DNA of 64,000 nucleotides from Lolium rigidum (taxonomy: Eukaryota; Streptophyta; Magnoliopsida; Poales; Poaceae), in contig NC_061510.1 of the NCBI RefSeq assembly GCF_022539505.1, positions 223,718,043 to 223,782,042 of the forward strand, written 5' to 3'. The position numbers were made by a program, and so were the translations under genes. The notes beneath the pieces were generated by a model. It searched no databases. It was given only the letters and a program-made list of their open reading frames with translations, and was not told where the DNA came from. Below are positions 1 to 10,197 of the stretch, in pieces (the first letter of the stretch is position 1; each line of letters starts with the position of its first letter).

Positions 1-20
1 AGGAGATACCACATGGATAC

Positions 21-2699
21 GTGTGCACATACGTGCCAGACTGCAATGCCTTTGCGCGCACCACCCAGATTGTACCAGCAGGGATTTCTGGAGTAGACGC
101 TGAGAAACAAGCATGGTTGGCTAAATATGCCACTGGAACGAGTCATGAAGGCTCGGTCCCTACAGCTAACACCATGGAACAGATCAGCACCATCTTGAGA
201 GACCAGTTCGGCATCTTGCCGAAGAGGAAGACAATCGGCTATTCCAAGCCGTACCCTGACGAGTATGATCTGATCCCACTGCCGCCCAAGTATCGGCTCC
301 CCGAATTCTCAAAATTCAATGGAGCAGAAGGAGCTAGCTCAATAGAGCACGTAAGCCGATATTTGGCACAGCTGGGCTTGATTTCAGTATCAGACCCTTT
401 ACGTGTGAGGTTTTTCGCACAATCTCTTACGGGATCAGCCTTTGGATGGTACACCTCGTTGCCACCAAACTCAGTCCGCACATGGAAGCAGCTAGAGGAG
501 CAGTTCCACGTGCAATATCACTCAGAAGCTACCGAGGCTGGCATCGCCGATCTAACACAGGTGCGGCAGAAGCGGGGAGAAACAGTATCTGAATACATCC
601 AACGTTTCAGGACTGTCAGGAACCGATGTTATTCGGTTCGTTTATCTGAAAAGGAAGCGATCGATCCGCGCGATCTTGGACCTCGCAACGCCGATCAAGG
701 ATCCGACTTCCCAAGCGAGTACGAGTTCATTGTCGCACATGGTGCAGAAACTCACATCATATGAGCAGCGACACCCTGAGTTGTACCAAGACAAGTTCAA
801 GCGTCCGATAGGCTTGGTTGAGATGGAAGAGACTGAAGATCCTGCACCAGACCCAGAAGTAGCTGTAGCTGAATGGGCTCGGGGGCAAACCCCGTGTCCT
901 GCAAATGGGTAAAACCACAAGGGCCTGTAAAAGGGTTTGACTTCGATTTGAGCAAAGCTGAGCAGATTTTCGATCTATTGCTCAAGGAAAAACAACTGAA
1001 GTTACCCGACGGCCACAAGATCCCTACAGCACAAGAATTGAACGGGAGGCCGTACTGCAAATGGAATCACTCGTTCACCCATACCACCAATGACTGCAAG
1101 GTGTTTCGTCAGCAGATCCAAATGGCGATAGAACAAGGCCGATTGCTCTTCGGACAGTTTGCCATGAAAGTGGACACGCATCCGTTCCCTGGAGTCAACA
1201 TGGTGGAAACTAACCACTCCGCGAGGCGTCGATTGGATTTCTCGTTCAACGTCAACATGGCAGGGCCTGTGCGCCACCATGGCAAGGATAAAGAGGAAAG
1301 CAGTCACTCCCGCAGCAAGGAAAAGGAGGAGGCCGATCCACGTGACCGGCCCCGACATGATGACAGACGGTACCTCACCAAGGAACAAGTGAGAAGCGTG
1401 CGATACCAAAAACCACTTTCCACGCACCTCCTCAACAAATATGAATATCGGTATGACCGACATCGGCAGTACGACATAAACGGCGAGAGATACAATCGGT
1501 CTGATGAAGACAAAGGAAGGTACCGTCGGCGCGACAGAGAAGACGAAGGACCTGAGCACCACGCTAAGGAGAGGTCAAGGGAGCAGGAAGATATGGATAG
1601 ACACTGGGACTGTCCCTTCTTTAAACACTGCTGGGATTCAGGGATGAGCCGATTGCCTACAATCGACAACTGCCCGGAGTGTAGACGCCGGAAGAAGGGT
1701 GCAGGGGAAGTTTCAGTTTTCAAGCGTCTAGGACCTCTCCCTCCACAGAACAAACGTGCTGAGTCCTCTCAAGACGAAGACTTTGAGGAGTCAGAAGATG
1801 AAGAAGAGGATAGGTACCACCGGCCAAGGTGGTGCCCCGATGGACTCAGCCACTCCCAAAAGCGTAGGGTTCAGCGCCTACGTAGCTTGGAGCAAGCCGA
1901 AGCACGATACTTGCACACGTTGAGGAAAGCGCGGCCCGATCTGGCCGTGAAAATTCAGCAGACTTTGGACGAAGAGAATCGTCCACCAAAGAAGGTTTGG
2001 CGGCCCAAGCAAGAGAAAGCCGATGTGGGTACATCGGCCGGCACAAACATGGTGTTCTTTCTTCCATCAGAGTTTCATGCCCCAGGAACTGAAGAAGTGC
2101 CGATAGCGCAGTTGGACTGCGGTCCACAGCCCGTCATCTTCGAAAAGCCGCGGGAGAAGGGATACAAACACATGAAGGCCCTGTACCTAAAGGGTTATAT
2201 CAATGGGCAGCCCGTCGGCAGGATGTTAGTTGACACAGGAGCAGCGGTGAATATAATGCCATATTCCATGCTACGGCGTTTGGGACGCTCCAGTGCCGAT
2301 CTGATCAAGACCAACGTCACGCTGAACGACTTCAACGGCCAAGCCTCAGGAACGCAAGGTGTCCTGAACGTGGATCTAACCATAGGCCGAAAGACGATCC
2401 CAACGACTTTCTTCATCGTCGACAGCAAGAGCACCTACGATGTTCTACTAGGAAGGGATTGGATTCACGCTAACTGCTGCATTCCATCTACAATGCACCA
2501 ATGCCTGATACAGTGGGATGGAGACGACGTGGAACTCGTGCATGCAGATGACTCGATCGACGTCTCAATAACCGGCATGAACATTTGGGACTCGGCAGAC
2601 CAAGAGCCGCTCTCTGGAATCAGTTTGGACGGCTGTGATCGCATCGAGGTGTCAAAAAATGGGGTGAGGCTGGTCTTATCCACCGGCCTGATAGAATAA
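21..2699 (+). pseudogene. gypsy gag-protease, frameshifted
   Basis: The reading frame begins with a retrotransposon gag domain (about 290-660), recognisable by the segment FGWYTSLPPNSVRTWKQLEE and a following YIQRFRTVRNRC. It then changes frame twice, near 670 and near 875, before continuing to the stop at 2699. A Cys/His cluster (YCKWNHSFTHTTNDC, about 1050-1100) and a later CPECRRR cluster take the place of a standard zinc knuckle. A long charged RS/ED-rich spacer follows. The retropepsin active site is LVDTGAAVNIMP, with the catalytic DTG at 2232-2240; a second protease segment reads YDVLLGRDW. Gag would package RNA and the protease would cut the polyprotein. The two frameshifts make this copy non-functional as read. 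Confidence 0.85.
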
Positions 2700-2790
2700 C
2701 AAGAGCAGCATCCATTGACATACGTGACAAGGCCGATCCCTGTGATCGGCCCCAAAAAATAAAAATAAAAGCAAGGATCCTTCTTCAAAC

Positions 2791-3096
2791 ATGTCACGTA
2801 GTCGTGGTAAGGAGGCTTCCTCCTGCAAGGGAGCACATACAAGTTGTAAACCTTCATTGAGCAATTCAATCAACGTGGAGGCCGATTCCAGCAATCGGCC
2901 AAAACTATCCTCGCCGTACGTTTCGCCTGTGTTCAACGTCGATCTAACAGGCAACGGAAAGCTAGGGTATGGGTTTACGTCAGCTGATGAGCTAGAAGAG
3001 ATCGACATTGGTCCTGTGGATAAGCTACGACCAACTTTCATCAGCAAGAGCCGATACCTTCAATCACTTGAAAGATTCGGCTCGGGGGGCACCTAA
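2791..3096 (+). pseudogene. Remnant of pol just upstream of RT
   Basis: This 101-codon stretch holds GYGFTSADELEEIDIG and a following PTFIS, the linker that precedes the RT domain in Tat-type gypsy polyproteins. It stops at 3096, before any RT motif (no LPIKPG-like or YxDD segment anywhere downstream on this strand). It is separated from the protease ORF by about 90 bases containing a GCCGAT/ATCGGC hairpin. I read it as the stub left where pol was deleted or replaced. Confidence 0.65.
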
Positions 3097-3240
3097 TATG
3101 GAATAATGGACAATAAAATATGTAGGCCGATGCACGAAATCGGCCAGTAAAAAAAAATTATTAAATTTTTTTATGGAGTAAAGCCGATGCACAGCCATCG
3201 ACTCTGGAGTACAAACTCAATAATAAAGTTTCTCAGAGCT

Positions 3241-3941
3241 CTACTGAAGGAACATCTCAAGGGCATGGAGGGCATCAGCACGAACACGATCTACCTCGGC
3301 AATCTCGGCCTCATCATCTTCGTCTTTGCCTGCCACCAGCTGCTTGTTCAAGGCACGGATTTCGGCCAGATTAGACTTCAGTTCAGCTTTGAGGCCTTCT
3401 GCTTCCTCGAGGGAGTGGGCGATTAGAGTTTCCTTAGCTTCAATGAGCTGTTTTGTTGCCCGAACCTTCTCCTCAAGGGCCTCCAACTCTTTGTGCAAGA
3501 TCGCCAGTTCAGCAGTACTGTCAGAGGTGTCAGTTTTGGCGTCCAAAGCTGCCTTTTTCTCGTTAAGCCGTTGACATTTGTCTGCGATATCGGCTTTCAA
3601 TGGAAGCTGGGCGTGGCGCAGGTCGATTCTCTGACGAGCCGATGTCACTCTCGACTTGTAGGCAGACAGAGTCACAACTGGCCAGAGTTTCACCTGCAAT
3701 GTCACCGGAGATGAGGCTGGACGTCTTCCAGAATGCTCTTCACTGCCTCGGAGTCTTCAACCAATGTCTCGATGGAGGAAGAGAGAAGGGCCTTGAGATG
3801 CTGGAGTTGACCATGTGTAGTGCTGGGTCCTGGCTCTTCGCTTGTTTTAGCAGTAGCCGGCTCGATGGATTCGGGGTCAAATGTCAGCAAGCTTGAAAGG
3901 TCATAACCCTGACCAACAAGAAGAACGTCAGGGGATAGCAA
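3241..3941 (-). pseudogene. C-terminal coiled-coil exon of the antisense PMD gene
   Basis: This exon reads YDLSSLLTFDPESIEPATAK, then a frame change near 3705, then a long heptad-rich helix (AELAILHKELEALEEKVRAT and beyond) to the stop at 3241. The coiled coil suggests self-association. The order PMD, basic linker, coiled coil matches what I recall of antisense ORFs in related grass elements. The frameshift at about 3702-3712 would truncate it. Confidence 0.6.
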
Positions 3942-4857
3942 AGGAGTAAGGTAGAGCTAAGGGAAAGGATTATACCTCTCCTAAGACCAGAGGAATAGCC
4001 GATGAAGAGGTGATCGGCTCTGGTGTTTCTCCTGTCTGTGTGGCCAAGTTGGCCACTTTGCCAGCTGCACTCTTAGAAGTTGCTAGGTCTAGGGTGGCGG
4101 ATGGCATTGGTACCTCCTCAACTTCCCCACTAGAGGTGTCATCAGTCTGCAAAGGGAATGGTTAGCCGATGAGAACAACAATGGGCCAGCATGGAAGATG
4201 AACCAAGGAGAGTATGGAGGGGATTACGTTTGATATCTCCTGGTTTGATGGAGAGGCTTGCGGTTCCTTGCGAGCTCTCTTGATGCATCGGCTCTTTGTG
4301 CGTAGACTGCCCTGCCCTGTTTTGGTGGGAGTTTGGGAGACAGCAGGTTCAGGGGCTGATCTTTTCTTGGAAGCCGACGGTGGCAAGTCTGGCTGGCTCT
4401 GCGTGGGGGTCTTCTCAGAGTTGCCTGAGCTCGAGTCCCTTCGACTGGACTGTGTGTCCTCACTGGAGTTTTCTTCAGTGGAGGTCTGTAAAGGAAATAC
4501 AAGTATACTGCAGAAGCCTGGAAGGGTGAATGAAATCAGCCAAAGCATGTGTCAACTTACGTGCAAACTTTCTTGAGCCAGAGTTGGGCTTTGGCGCTTC
4601 AGAGTCTTCCTGGCAGCTACTTTCCTCACTGCTGTTCTCGCCTTGACTGAGGCTCGGGGGGCAGCTGACCTGGAAGACACTCTGCTTTTAGAAGCCGATG
4701 TTGGTGTCATCGGCTGGCTCTGCATCACAACCTTTTTCAAAGATGGTGAGTTTTTGCAGAAGAGGACCACCGGAGCTGGTGGGAAAAATCTGAAAGGGGA
4801 GCCGTCATCATCTACAGGATCCGGACCGTCTTGTTGATGCAAGGAGACAGAGCAAGG

Positions 4858-6340
4858 TTACAAAAGGAAATCATTGTATGCCACTTCAAAATAAAATGTG
4901 AGTGGTGGTACCTGATCTGCAGGGATGTCATATTCAGCATCAAGTTGTTTCAACAATGGTCCCAGAGCTCTACTGAAGGCGTGAGTCTTCCACATTGACC
5001 ACCAAGTCTCAAAACCATCGGTTGATGAGGTAAAAGAGAGGTTGTGAGGAATTGGGGAGGCTAGAGTGTCAAAGAAGGAATAACACCTCTGGCTGGTGAG
5101 GACATCGGGTAGATCAGCTCTGCTTTCCGTCAGGTGGTGTAGAAAGAAGTGGGGAGATACCTGTCCAAGACCAAATTGCCGGGCTGCTACGACCGGCTGA
5201 TAAGACTCGTAACCAGGTTTGATGATCCTGTTTGAGGTGCTCATGCCAACTGGAAGGAAGCAGGGACGGATCATGATGGAATACAGTTGCCGAGTGTCAG
5301 CATCATCGGCAAAGCTATCTAACCTAAAGGAGACTGGATTTTCAAAATTTTCAGACTCCGTGTAAGGAAAGAAGAGAGGGTTGTCCAGGCCCTGGTAGAA
5401 CGTCCTGAACCACTCTGATGCTCCCTTTAAGGTTAGTTTGCTGCCTGGGAGGCTATATAGAGCTTGGCCATAGCTAGTACATCGGATCTTCCTCCCATTA
5501 GTATCTGGGAAGGTGCAAGTGGCCAAGGGTGGAAGGTTTGGGATCTGGTTTTGGAAGTACAGCTGAGCCTAGAGCTGAATAAACCACCAGGGACCTCCAG
5601 TCTTGACTGTCTTTTGGGAGAACAGTTTAACGGACATTAGCTGGAGATATCTATAGACCTCTCCAAGAAACAGTTTGCCAATGCCAAGCTGAGTGCCTCT
5701 GGCAAGTTCATAGGCCAGGGAGAGATAATTCTTGGTTGGAGCAAGTGAAGGACCACAAAATATGAAGTGTTCCAACCAGAAATTCAGGAAGGCCGTGTGT
5801 TCTTTCTCTCATTCTTGGGCCTTTGTTTTTCATGTGGCGCCGAAGGTAAGCACCCCGGTTTGTGCACTCTGTTTTGGAAGAAAGCGCGAAGGGGACCTTT
5901 GGCAGCCTAAAGGCAGATGGGCTTGGGGATGCAATGTCTAAACCAGTGATCATGGCCACATCTAGTAAGGTTGGTGTCATGGGGCCATGACCAAACATGA
6001 AGCAATTCATGGCATCAGACCAAAAATAGCCGATGGTTTTCAGAAGGTTTTCATGTTTCTCAAGGGGAGACAATGATAAAGCTAAAGCATCAGCTATTCC
6101 TGCGGTTTCCCAGGTGGCGTGGTGAGTTTTGGAGATTCTATTGTACCAGGAAACCCAATCTTCAGGAGGATTAGGCCAGGCTCGTAAACAGTCGGCCCAA
6201 GAATTCAGATCTAGATTTTGGTTCACGAAGGAAATTCTATTGGCCTCGCATGAAATTAAATGGGCAGGACTCTCGGTAGAACGAGGGCCAAGACAGAGAG
6301 AATTTGGAAGAGAAGGATGTGGCAGTAGTATGTCTGATAC
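4858..6340 (-). pseudogene. PMD (aminotransferase-like) domain exon
   Basis: Exon 2 of the antisense gene. Diagnostic segments in order are SWADCLRAWPNPPEDWVSWY, KTHHATWETAGIADALALSL, GYFWSDAMNCFMFGHGPMTP and LLDVAMITGLDIASPSP, all in one frame from about 6226 to 5810. A one-base change near 5805 then moves the continuation EHFIFCGPSLAPTKNYLSLA into another frame, which ends at a stop near 5569 and resumes at 5526. The last part (HFFLHHLTESRADLPDVLTS) ends with a plausible donor, CAG followed by GTACCA, near 4911. PMD is thought to act with silencing or chromatin factors; its function in transposons is unknown. Confidence 0.75.
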
Positions 6341-6432
6341 CTAGAAATTCATGACGGGGTAAAGCATTAATTCAGATGTTCGTTGTTAATTCTAGCATTG
6401 TGTTCGGACAGCGAGGAGCGGTTAAGGATTAC
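6341..6432 (-). other. Predicted first intron of the antisense PMD gene
   Basis: On the minus strand exon 1 ends AAG followed by GTAATCC, and exon 2 is preceded by TTTCTAG. Removing these 92 bases joins GLK to VSDILLPHP in one frame. Without splicing the frame hits a stop within the intron. A retained intron shows that the gene is meant to be read from a transcript antisense to the element's genomic RNA. Confidence 0.6.
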
Positions 6433-6831
6433 CTTCAGGCCAGAAACCATGGCGTTGGTGTTGGATGATTCCGCCATTGGATTCGCTGCGGGATTGAGCC
6501 TGCGCAATTGAGATCTGAGGTCCGCGTGGTCGTGATTTGGATCTGTTCAAGCGGCGAATTTGGGGATCTGAGTGTTGCTCTTTCGGATAAGTCGCAGGTT
6601 ACCGTTTGAATAGGCGACAGAGTTGGTTTTGTGTGCGTTTTATGGCAAAAGCCGATGCGCTGCCATCGGCTCTTGGTGCGTTGACTTGCTTTGACAATCG
6701 GTAAAACTGGTGAAAAGGCAAAATCGGCTTAGAGATATTTTCTGCCTTAATAAAAGGGCTTTTACAAGGAAAGAGCCGATTGCTCAAGGAGGAAAGAACA
6801 AAAGCCGATTACTACTACTACTAGTCCTATA

Positions 6832-7236
6832 CTAGTAGTCCCTAATCAAAGGGCCGTTGCTGCCCTCACCGTCGTCATCGCTGCCGCCGGCGCAGCTGCT
6901 GGTGGGCTCCTCGTCGCTGCTCCCGTAGCCCTCTACGGGAGCCTCGTCCTTCTTGTCGTCGTCGTCGCTGTCGTCGTCCGACCCGGCGCGGAAGCGCTTC
7001 GCCGGGGGATATTCGTCGGAGGACTCGTCGTCCTCCTCTTCGTCCTCCTCGTCGGAGGAGGTGTAGCCGTCCCACGAGAAGCGATCGTCTTCGCTTCCCG
7101 CCTCCAGCTCCCCGTCAACGAGGAACTGGAAGTCGTCCTCTCCGTCGGTCAAGGACTTGTCGTCCTCGGACCAGACGGAGGAATCATGGGACTCGATGTC
7201 CCACTCCTCCGGGGCGCGACGGTTGTACGCCGCCAC
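6832..7236 (-). CDS. Acidic low-complexity ORF, 134 aa, unrecognised
   Basis: An intact ORF opening MAAYNRRAPEEWD and dominated by Asp/Glu/Ser runs, with a small basic patch (PPAKRFRAGS) in the middle. No known domain. It lies upstream of, and on the same strand as, the antisense PMD gene, in the same GCCGAT-marked unit. It may be a second antisense gene of the element or the 5' part of the same one. The opposite strand shows long Arg-rich or Thr-rich frames that are only shadows of the acidic repeats. No function is proposed. Confidence 0.5.
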   Translation of the reverse strand: MAAYNRRAPEEWDIESHDSSVWSEDDKSLTDGEDDFQFLVDGELEAGSEDDRFSWDGYTSSDEEDEEEDDESSDEYPPAKRFRAGSDDDSDDDDKKDEAPVEGYGSSDEEPTSSCAGGSDDDGEGSNGPLIRDY

Positions 7237-7260
7237 TGGGTCCCACTCCGGCGTGGGCTC

Positions 7261-7591
7261 ACGGAGGGGAGAAGATACGTAGGAGAGGCCTGAGGAGATG
7301 ATGAGGACATCCCTACCTCACTACTACCTCCGTCATTACCAACTGAAGATGAACCTGCTGTGAAGCTCAAGTCCAATGAAGTCAGGATTGGACCAATGAC
7401 ACGAGCTCGTGCGAAGCTACTTAAGCAACAGGTGAACTTGTTCCTAAACGATACTTTGATTGATGAGAACTTTATACTACCTAAGTCCTATTACTTATGT
7501 ATCATCAGGTATGAAGAGGAGACAAGCATCGCACGAGGAAGAGAGGAGCAGCTGGACGAGAAGATGGACGTGAAGCTGGACAAGGAGCTGG
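7261..7591 (+). pseudogene. C-terminal tail of a gypsy pol polyprotein, cut by an LTR element
   Basis: From about 7303 the plus strand reads DIPTSLLPPSLPTEDEPAVK and then GPMTRARAKLLKQQVNLFLN, the tail that follows integrase in many grass gypsy polyproteins. The frame upstream is broken by a TGA near 7287. The sequence is interrupted at 7591 by the 5' LTR of the next element and does not resume after its 3' LTR, where the assembly has a gap. Confidence 0.6.
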
Positions 7592-9299
7592 TGATACGTC
7601 TCCGACGTATCGATAATTTCTTGTGTTCCATGCCACATTATTGATGATATCTACATGTTTTATGCACACTTTATGTCATATTCGTGCATTTTCTGGAACT
7701 AACCTATTAACAAGATGCCGAAGTGCCGCTTCTGTTTTCTACTGTTTTTGGTTTCGAAATCCTAGTAACGAAATATTCTCGGAATTGGACGAAATCAAGA
7801 CCCGGGTTCCTATTTTTCCACGAAGCTTCCGGAACACCCGGGAAGGACCGAGAGGGGGCCACAGGCCCACCGGACCATAGGCCGGCGCGGCTCGGGTGTG
7901 GCCCGCGCCACCCTATGGTGTCGCCGCCTCTTCGACCCTCTGACGCCGCCTCTTCGCCTATAAGAAGCCCCTCGACCTAAAACCTCGATACGGAAAAGCC
8001 ACGGTACGAGAAACCTTCCAGAGCCGCCGCCATCGCGAAGCCAAGATCTGGGGGACAGGAGTCTCTGTTCCGGCACGCCGCCGGGACGGGGAAGTGCCCC
8101 GGAAGGCTTCTCCATCAACACCACCGCCATCTCCATCAACACCTGCTGTCTCCCATGAGGAGGGAGTAGTTCTCCATCGAGGCTCGGGGCTGTACCGGTA
8201 GCTATGTGGTTCATCTCTCTTCCCTATGTACTTCAATACAATAATCTCATGAGCTGCCTTACATGATTGAGATTCATATGATGATGCTTGTAATCTAGAT
8301 GTCGTTATGCTAGTCAAGTGAATTTTACTTCGTGATCTCCGGAGACTCCTTGTCCCACGTGTGTAAAGGTGACGAGTGTGTGCACCGTGTGGGTCTCTTA
8401 GGCTATATTTCACAGAATACTTATTCACCGTTATGAATGGCATAGTGAAGTGCTTATTTATATCTCTTTATGATTGCAATGTGTTTTGTATCACAATTTA
8501 TCCATGTGCTACTCTAGTGATGTTATTAAAGTAGTTTTATTCCTCCCGCACGGTGTAATGGTGACGGTGTGTGCATCCGTGTTAGTACTTGGCGTAGGCT
8601 ATGATTATGATCTCTTGTAGATTATGAAGTTAACTATTGCTATGATGGTATTGATGTGATCTATTCCTCCTACATGGTGTGAAGGTGACGAGTGTGCATG
8701 CTGTGTTAGTACTTGGTTTAGTCGTGTCGATCTTTCATGCACTCTAAGGTTATTTAAATATGAACATTGAATTGTGGAGCTTGTTAACTCCGGCATTGAG
8801 GGTTCGTGTAATCCTACGCAATGTGTTCATCATCCAACAAGAGAGTGTAGAGTATGCATTTATCTATTCTGTTATGTGATCAAAGTTGAGAGTGTCCACT
8901 AGTGAAAGTCTAATCCCTAGGCCTTGTTCCTAAATATCGCTATCGCTGCTTGTTTACTCGTTTCTACTGCGTTACTACTGCTGCGTTACTACTGCTTGTT
9001 TACTGTCCTGGGCAAAGCACTTTTCAGGTGCCGTTGCCACTGCTCATATATATTAATACCACCTGTATTTCACTATCTCTTCGCCGAACTAGTGCACCTA
9101 TTAGGTGTGTTGGGGACACAAGAGACTTCTTGCTTTGTGGTTGCAGGGTTGCATGAGAGGGATATCTTTGACCTCTTCCTCCCTGAGTTCGATAAACCTT
9201 GGGTGATCCACTTAAGGGAAAACTTGCTGCTGTTCTACAAACCTCTGCTCTTGGAGGCCCAACACCTGTCTACGAGGAAAAGGAGGGGCGTAGACATCA
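7592..9299 (+). repeat. 5' LTR of copy 1
   Basis: Begins TGATACGTCTCC and ends GTAGACATCA, giving the TG...CA ends of an LTR with a TGAT/ATCA terminal inverted repeat. The same 1.7 kb sequence recurs at 12769 (direct) and, inverted, at 16819, 22015 and 62767. It contains a GC-rich palindrome and TATA box (7874-7974). Confidence 0.9.
7874..7974 (+). promoter_or_regulatory. LTR core promoter: GC palindrome followed by TATA box
   Basis: A 46-base inverted repeat (7874-7919, arms ACCATAGG and CCTATGGT with GC-rich inner arms) is followed about 50 bases later by CTATAAGAA (TATA at 7969-7974). The equivalent pair in the 3' LTR is 13054-13099 and 13139-13144. This is the likely U3 promoter. The palindrome is shared with other LTR families in the window. 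Confidence 0.6.
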
Positions 9300-9309
9300 A
9301 GCACTTTTC

Positions 9310-9327
9310 TGGCGCCGTTGCCGGGGA
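9310..9327 (+). other. Primer binding site, tRNA-Asp type
   Basis: TGGCGCCGTTGCCGGGGA lies 10 bases after the 5' LTR and is complementary to the 3' end of plant tRNA-Asp(GUC), whose CCA end would prime minus-strand cDNA. The same site occurs inverted at 62739-62756 and, mutated, at about 21987-22004. Confidence 0.85.
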
Positions 9328-9459
9328 GGAAAGGTAAAAGGTACTCACACTCCGGATCTCGGCTACTAAGCTATTTTCACCGTTGTAAGTACTCGAAGCT
9401 ATTTCCTTTAGATCCTGCAATTGCATCTTTTTGTTTCTTGTTTACACTAGTTTGGCATA

Positions 9460-10197
9460 ATGGACAAGAATGAGCTTCTTATTCTATTTCCTGATTTAAA
9501 ACATGGACTGTTTGATGCGGAAATTAAAAAACCTATGGAATCTTATTTGCATGCTGGTAGTAATATTAGTATGAACGCTTTGAACACCATTGTTGATAAT
9601 AATATAGAAAGTTCTAAGCTTGGGGAAGCTGGTTTTCATGATCTTTTTAGTCCCCCAAGCATTGAGGAGAAAATTTTCTTTGATGATACTTTGCCTCCTA
9701 TTTATGATGATTATAATGATAGTGGTCTTTTGGTGCCACCTACTATGGAGAGTAAATTTTGTTGTGATTATACTATGCCTCCTACACTTGATGAGAATAA
9801 TAATGATAGCTACTTTGTTGAATTTGCTCCCACTACAACTAATAAAATTGATTATGCTTATGTGGAGAGTAATAATTTTATGCATGAGACTCATGATAAG
9901 AATGCTTTATGTGATAGTTATATTGTTGAGTTTGTTCATGATGCTACTGAAAATTATTATGAGAGAGGAAAATATGGTTGTAGAAATTTTCATGTTACTA
10001 AAATGCCTCTCTATGTGCTGAAATTTTTGAAGCTACACTTGTTTTATCTTCCTATGCTTGTTACTTTGCTATTCATGAACTTGTTTATTTACAAGATTCC
10101 TATGCATAGGAAGCATGTTAGACTTAAATGTGTTTCGAATTTGCCTCTTGATGCTCTCTTTTGCTTCCAATACTATTTCTTGCGAGTGCATCATTAA
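9460..10197 (+). CDS. 245-aa element-encoded protein of unknown function
   Basis: The ORF opens MDKNELLILFPDLKHG about 130 bases after the primer site. It is acidic and Asn-rich, with irregular repeats of an (D)DxxPPxxD(D/E)xND theme (residues about 65-130), and ends in a hydrophobic stretch (about 180-205) and a basic tail. It has no gag, protease or zinc-knuckle motif. The same protein is encoded, frameshifted, in copy 2 (21117-21849), which suggests it was maintained in the family. It may replace gag or be a relic; I cannot tell. This copy is uninterrupted. Confidence 0.6.
   Translation: MDKNELLILFPDLKHGLFDAEIKKPMESYLHAGSNISMNALNTIVDNNIESSKLGEAGFHDLFSPPSIEEKIFFDDTLPPIYDDYNDSGLLVPPTMESKFCCDYTMPPTLDENNNDSYFVEFAPTTTNKIDYAYVESNNFMHETHDKNALCDSYIVEFVHDATENYYERGKYGCRNFHVTKMPLYVLKFLKLHLFYLPMLVTLLFMNLFIYKIPMHRKHVRLKCVSNLPLDALFCFQYYFLRVHH

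Larger units (their letters stand above)
3241..6477 (-). pseudogene. Antisense spliced plant-mobile-domain (PMD) gene inside the gypsy unit
   Basis: The gene starts at ATG 6477 with a short exon (6433-6477). A GT-AG intron (6341-6432) joins it in frame to exon 2, which reads VSDILLPHPSLP and then the PMD core. More exons follow leftward, with visible splice sites: an acceptor after a pyrimidine tract near 4490, a donor near 4228, an acceptor near 4150, a donor near 3974 and an acceptor near 3950. The order is PMD (about 6226-4858), a basic Ser/Pro/Lys-rich linker (4842-4162), then a C-terminal coiled coil (3705-3241) ending at a TAG at 3241. PMD proteins (MAIN/MAIL1 family) exist as host genes and inside plant transposons. 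At least two frameshifts (near 5805 and near 3705) break this copy. Confidence 0.75.
355..6809. repeat. Dispersed GCCGAT / ATCGGC hexamer family with hairpins
   Basis: By hand count GCCGAT occurs about 22 times and its complement about 11 times between 355 and 6809, roughly ten times random expectation for 6.8 kb. Several pairs face each other within 15-25 bases and can fold: 2019/2033, 2732/2745, 2881/2894, 3126/3139, 3998/4013, 4694/4709 and 6651/6665. They occur in coding and noncoding parts alike, so they are not explained by one protein motif. Confidence 0.75.
1..7240 (+). mobile_element. Degenerate Tat-lineage Ty3/gypsy unit, gag-pro plus antisense PMD gene, pol lost
   Basis: The plus strand carries gag and an aspartic protease (21-2699), then the protease-RT linker (2791-3096). 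No reverse transcriptase, RNase H or integrase follows. Instead a minus-strand spliced gene with a plant mobile domain occupies 3241-6477, and an acidic minus-strand ORF sits at 6832-7236. Extra antisense ORFs are a known trait of the Tat lineage (Ogre, Retand, RIRE2, Grande). The whole stretch shares one compositional mark, the hexamer GCCGAT. Neither LTR was recognised, so both limits are approximate and the left end lies outside the window. I infer a non-autonomous derivative that needed pol from a relative. Confidence 0.7.

Noticed and set aside
7958..8443. Minus-strand ORFs of 134-161 codons in each LTR (also 13138-13566, 17936-18307, 23144-23587)
   Set aside because: The same frames recur because the LTR recurs; they span promoter and leader sequence and have no domain.
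9310..9327. tRNA-Asp-like sequence considered as a tRNA gene
   Set aside because: Only the complement of the last 18 bases of the tRNA is present next to LTRs; it is a primer binding site.
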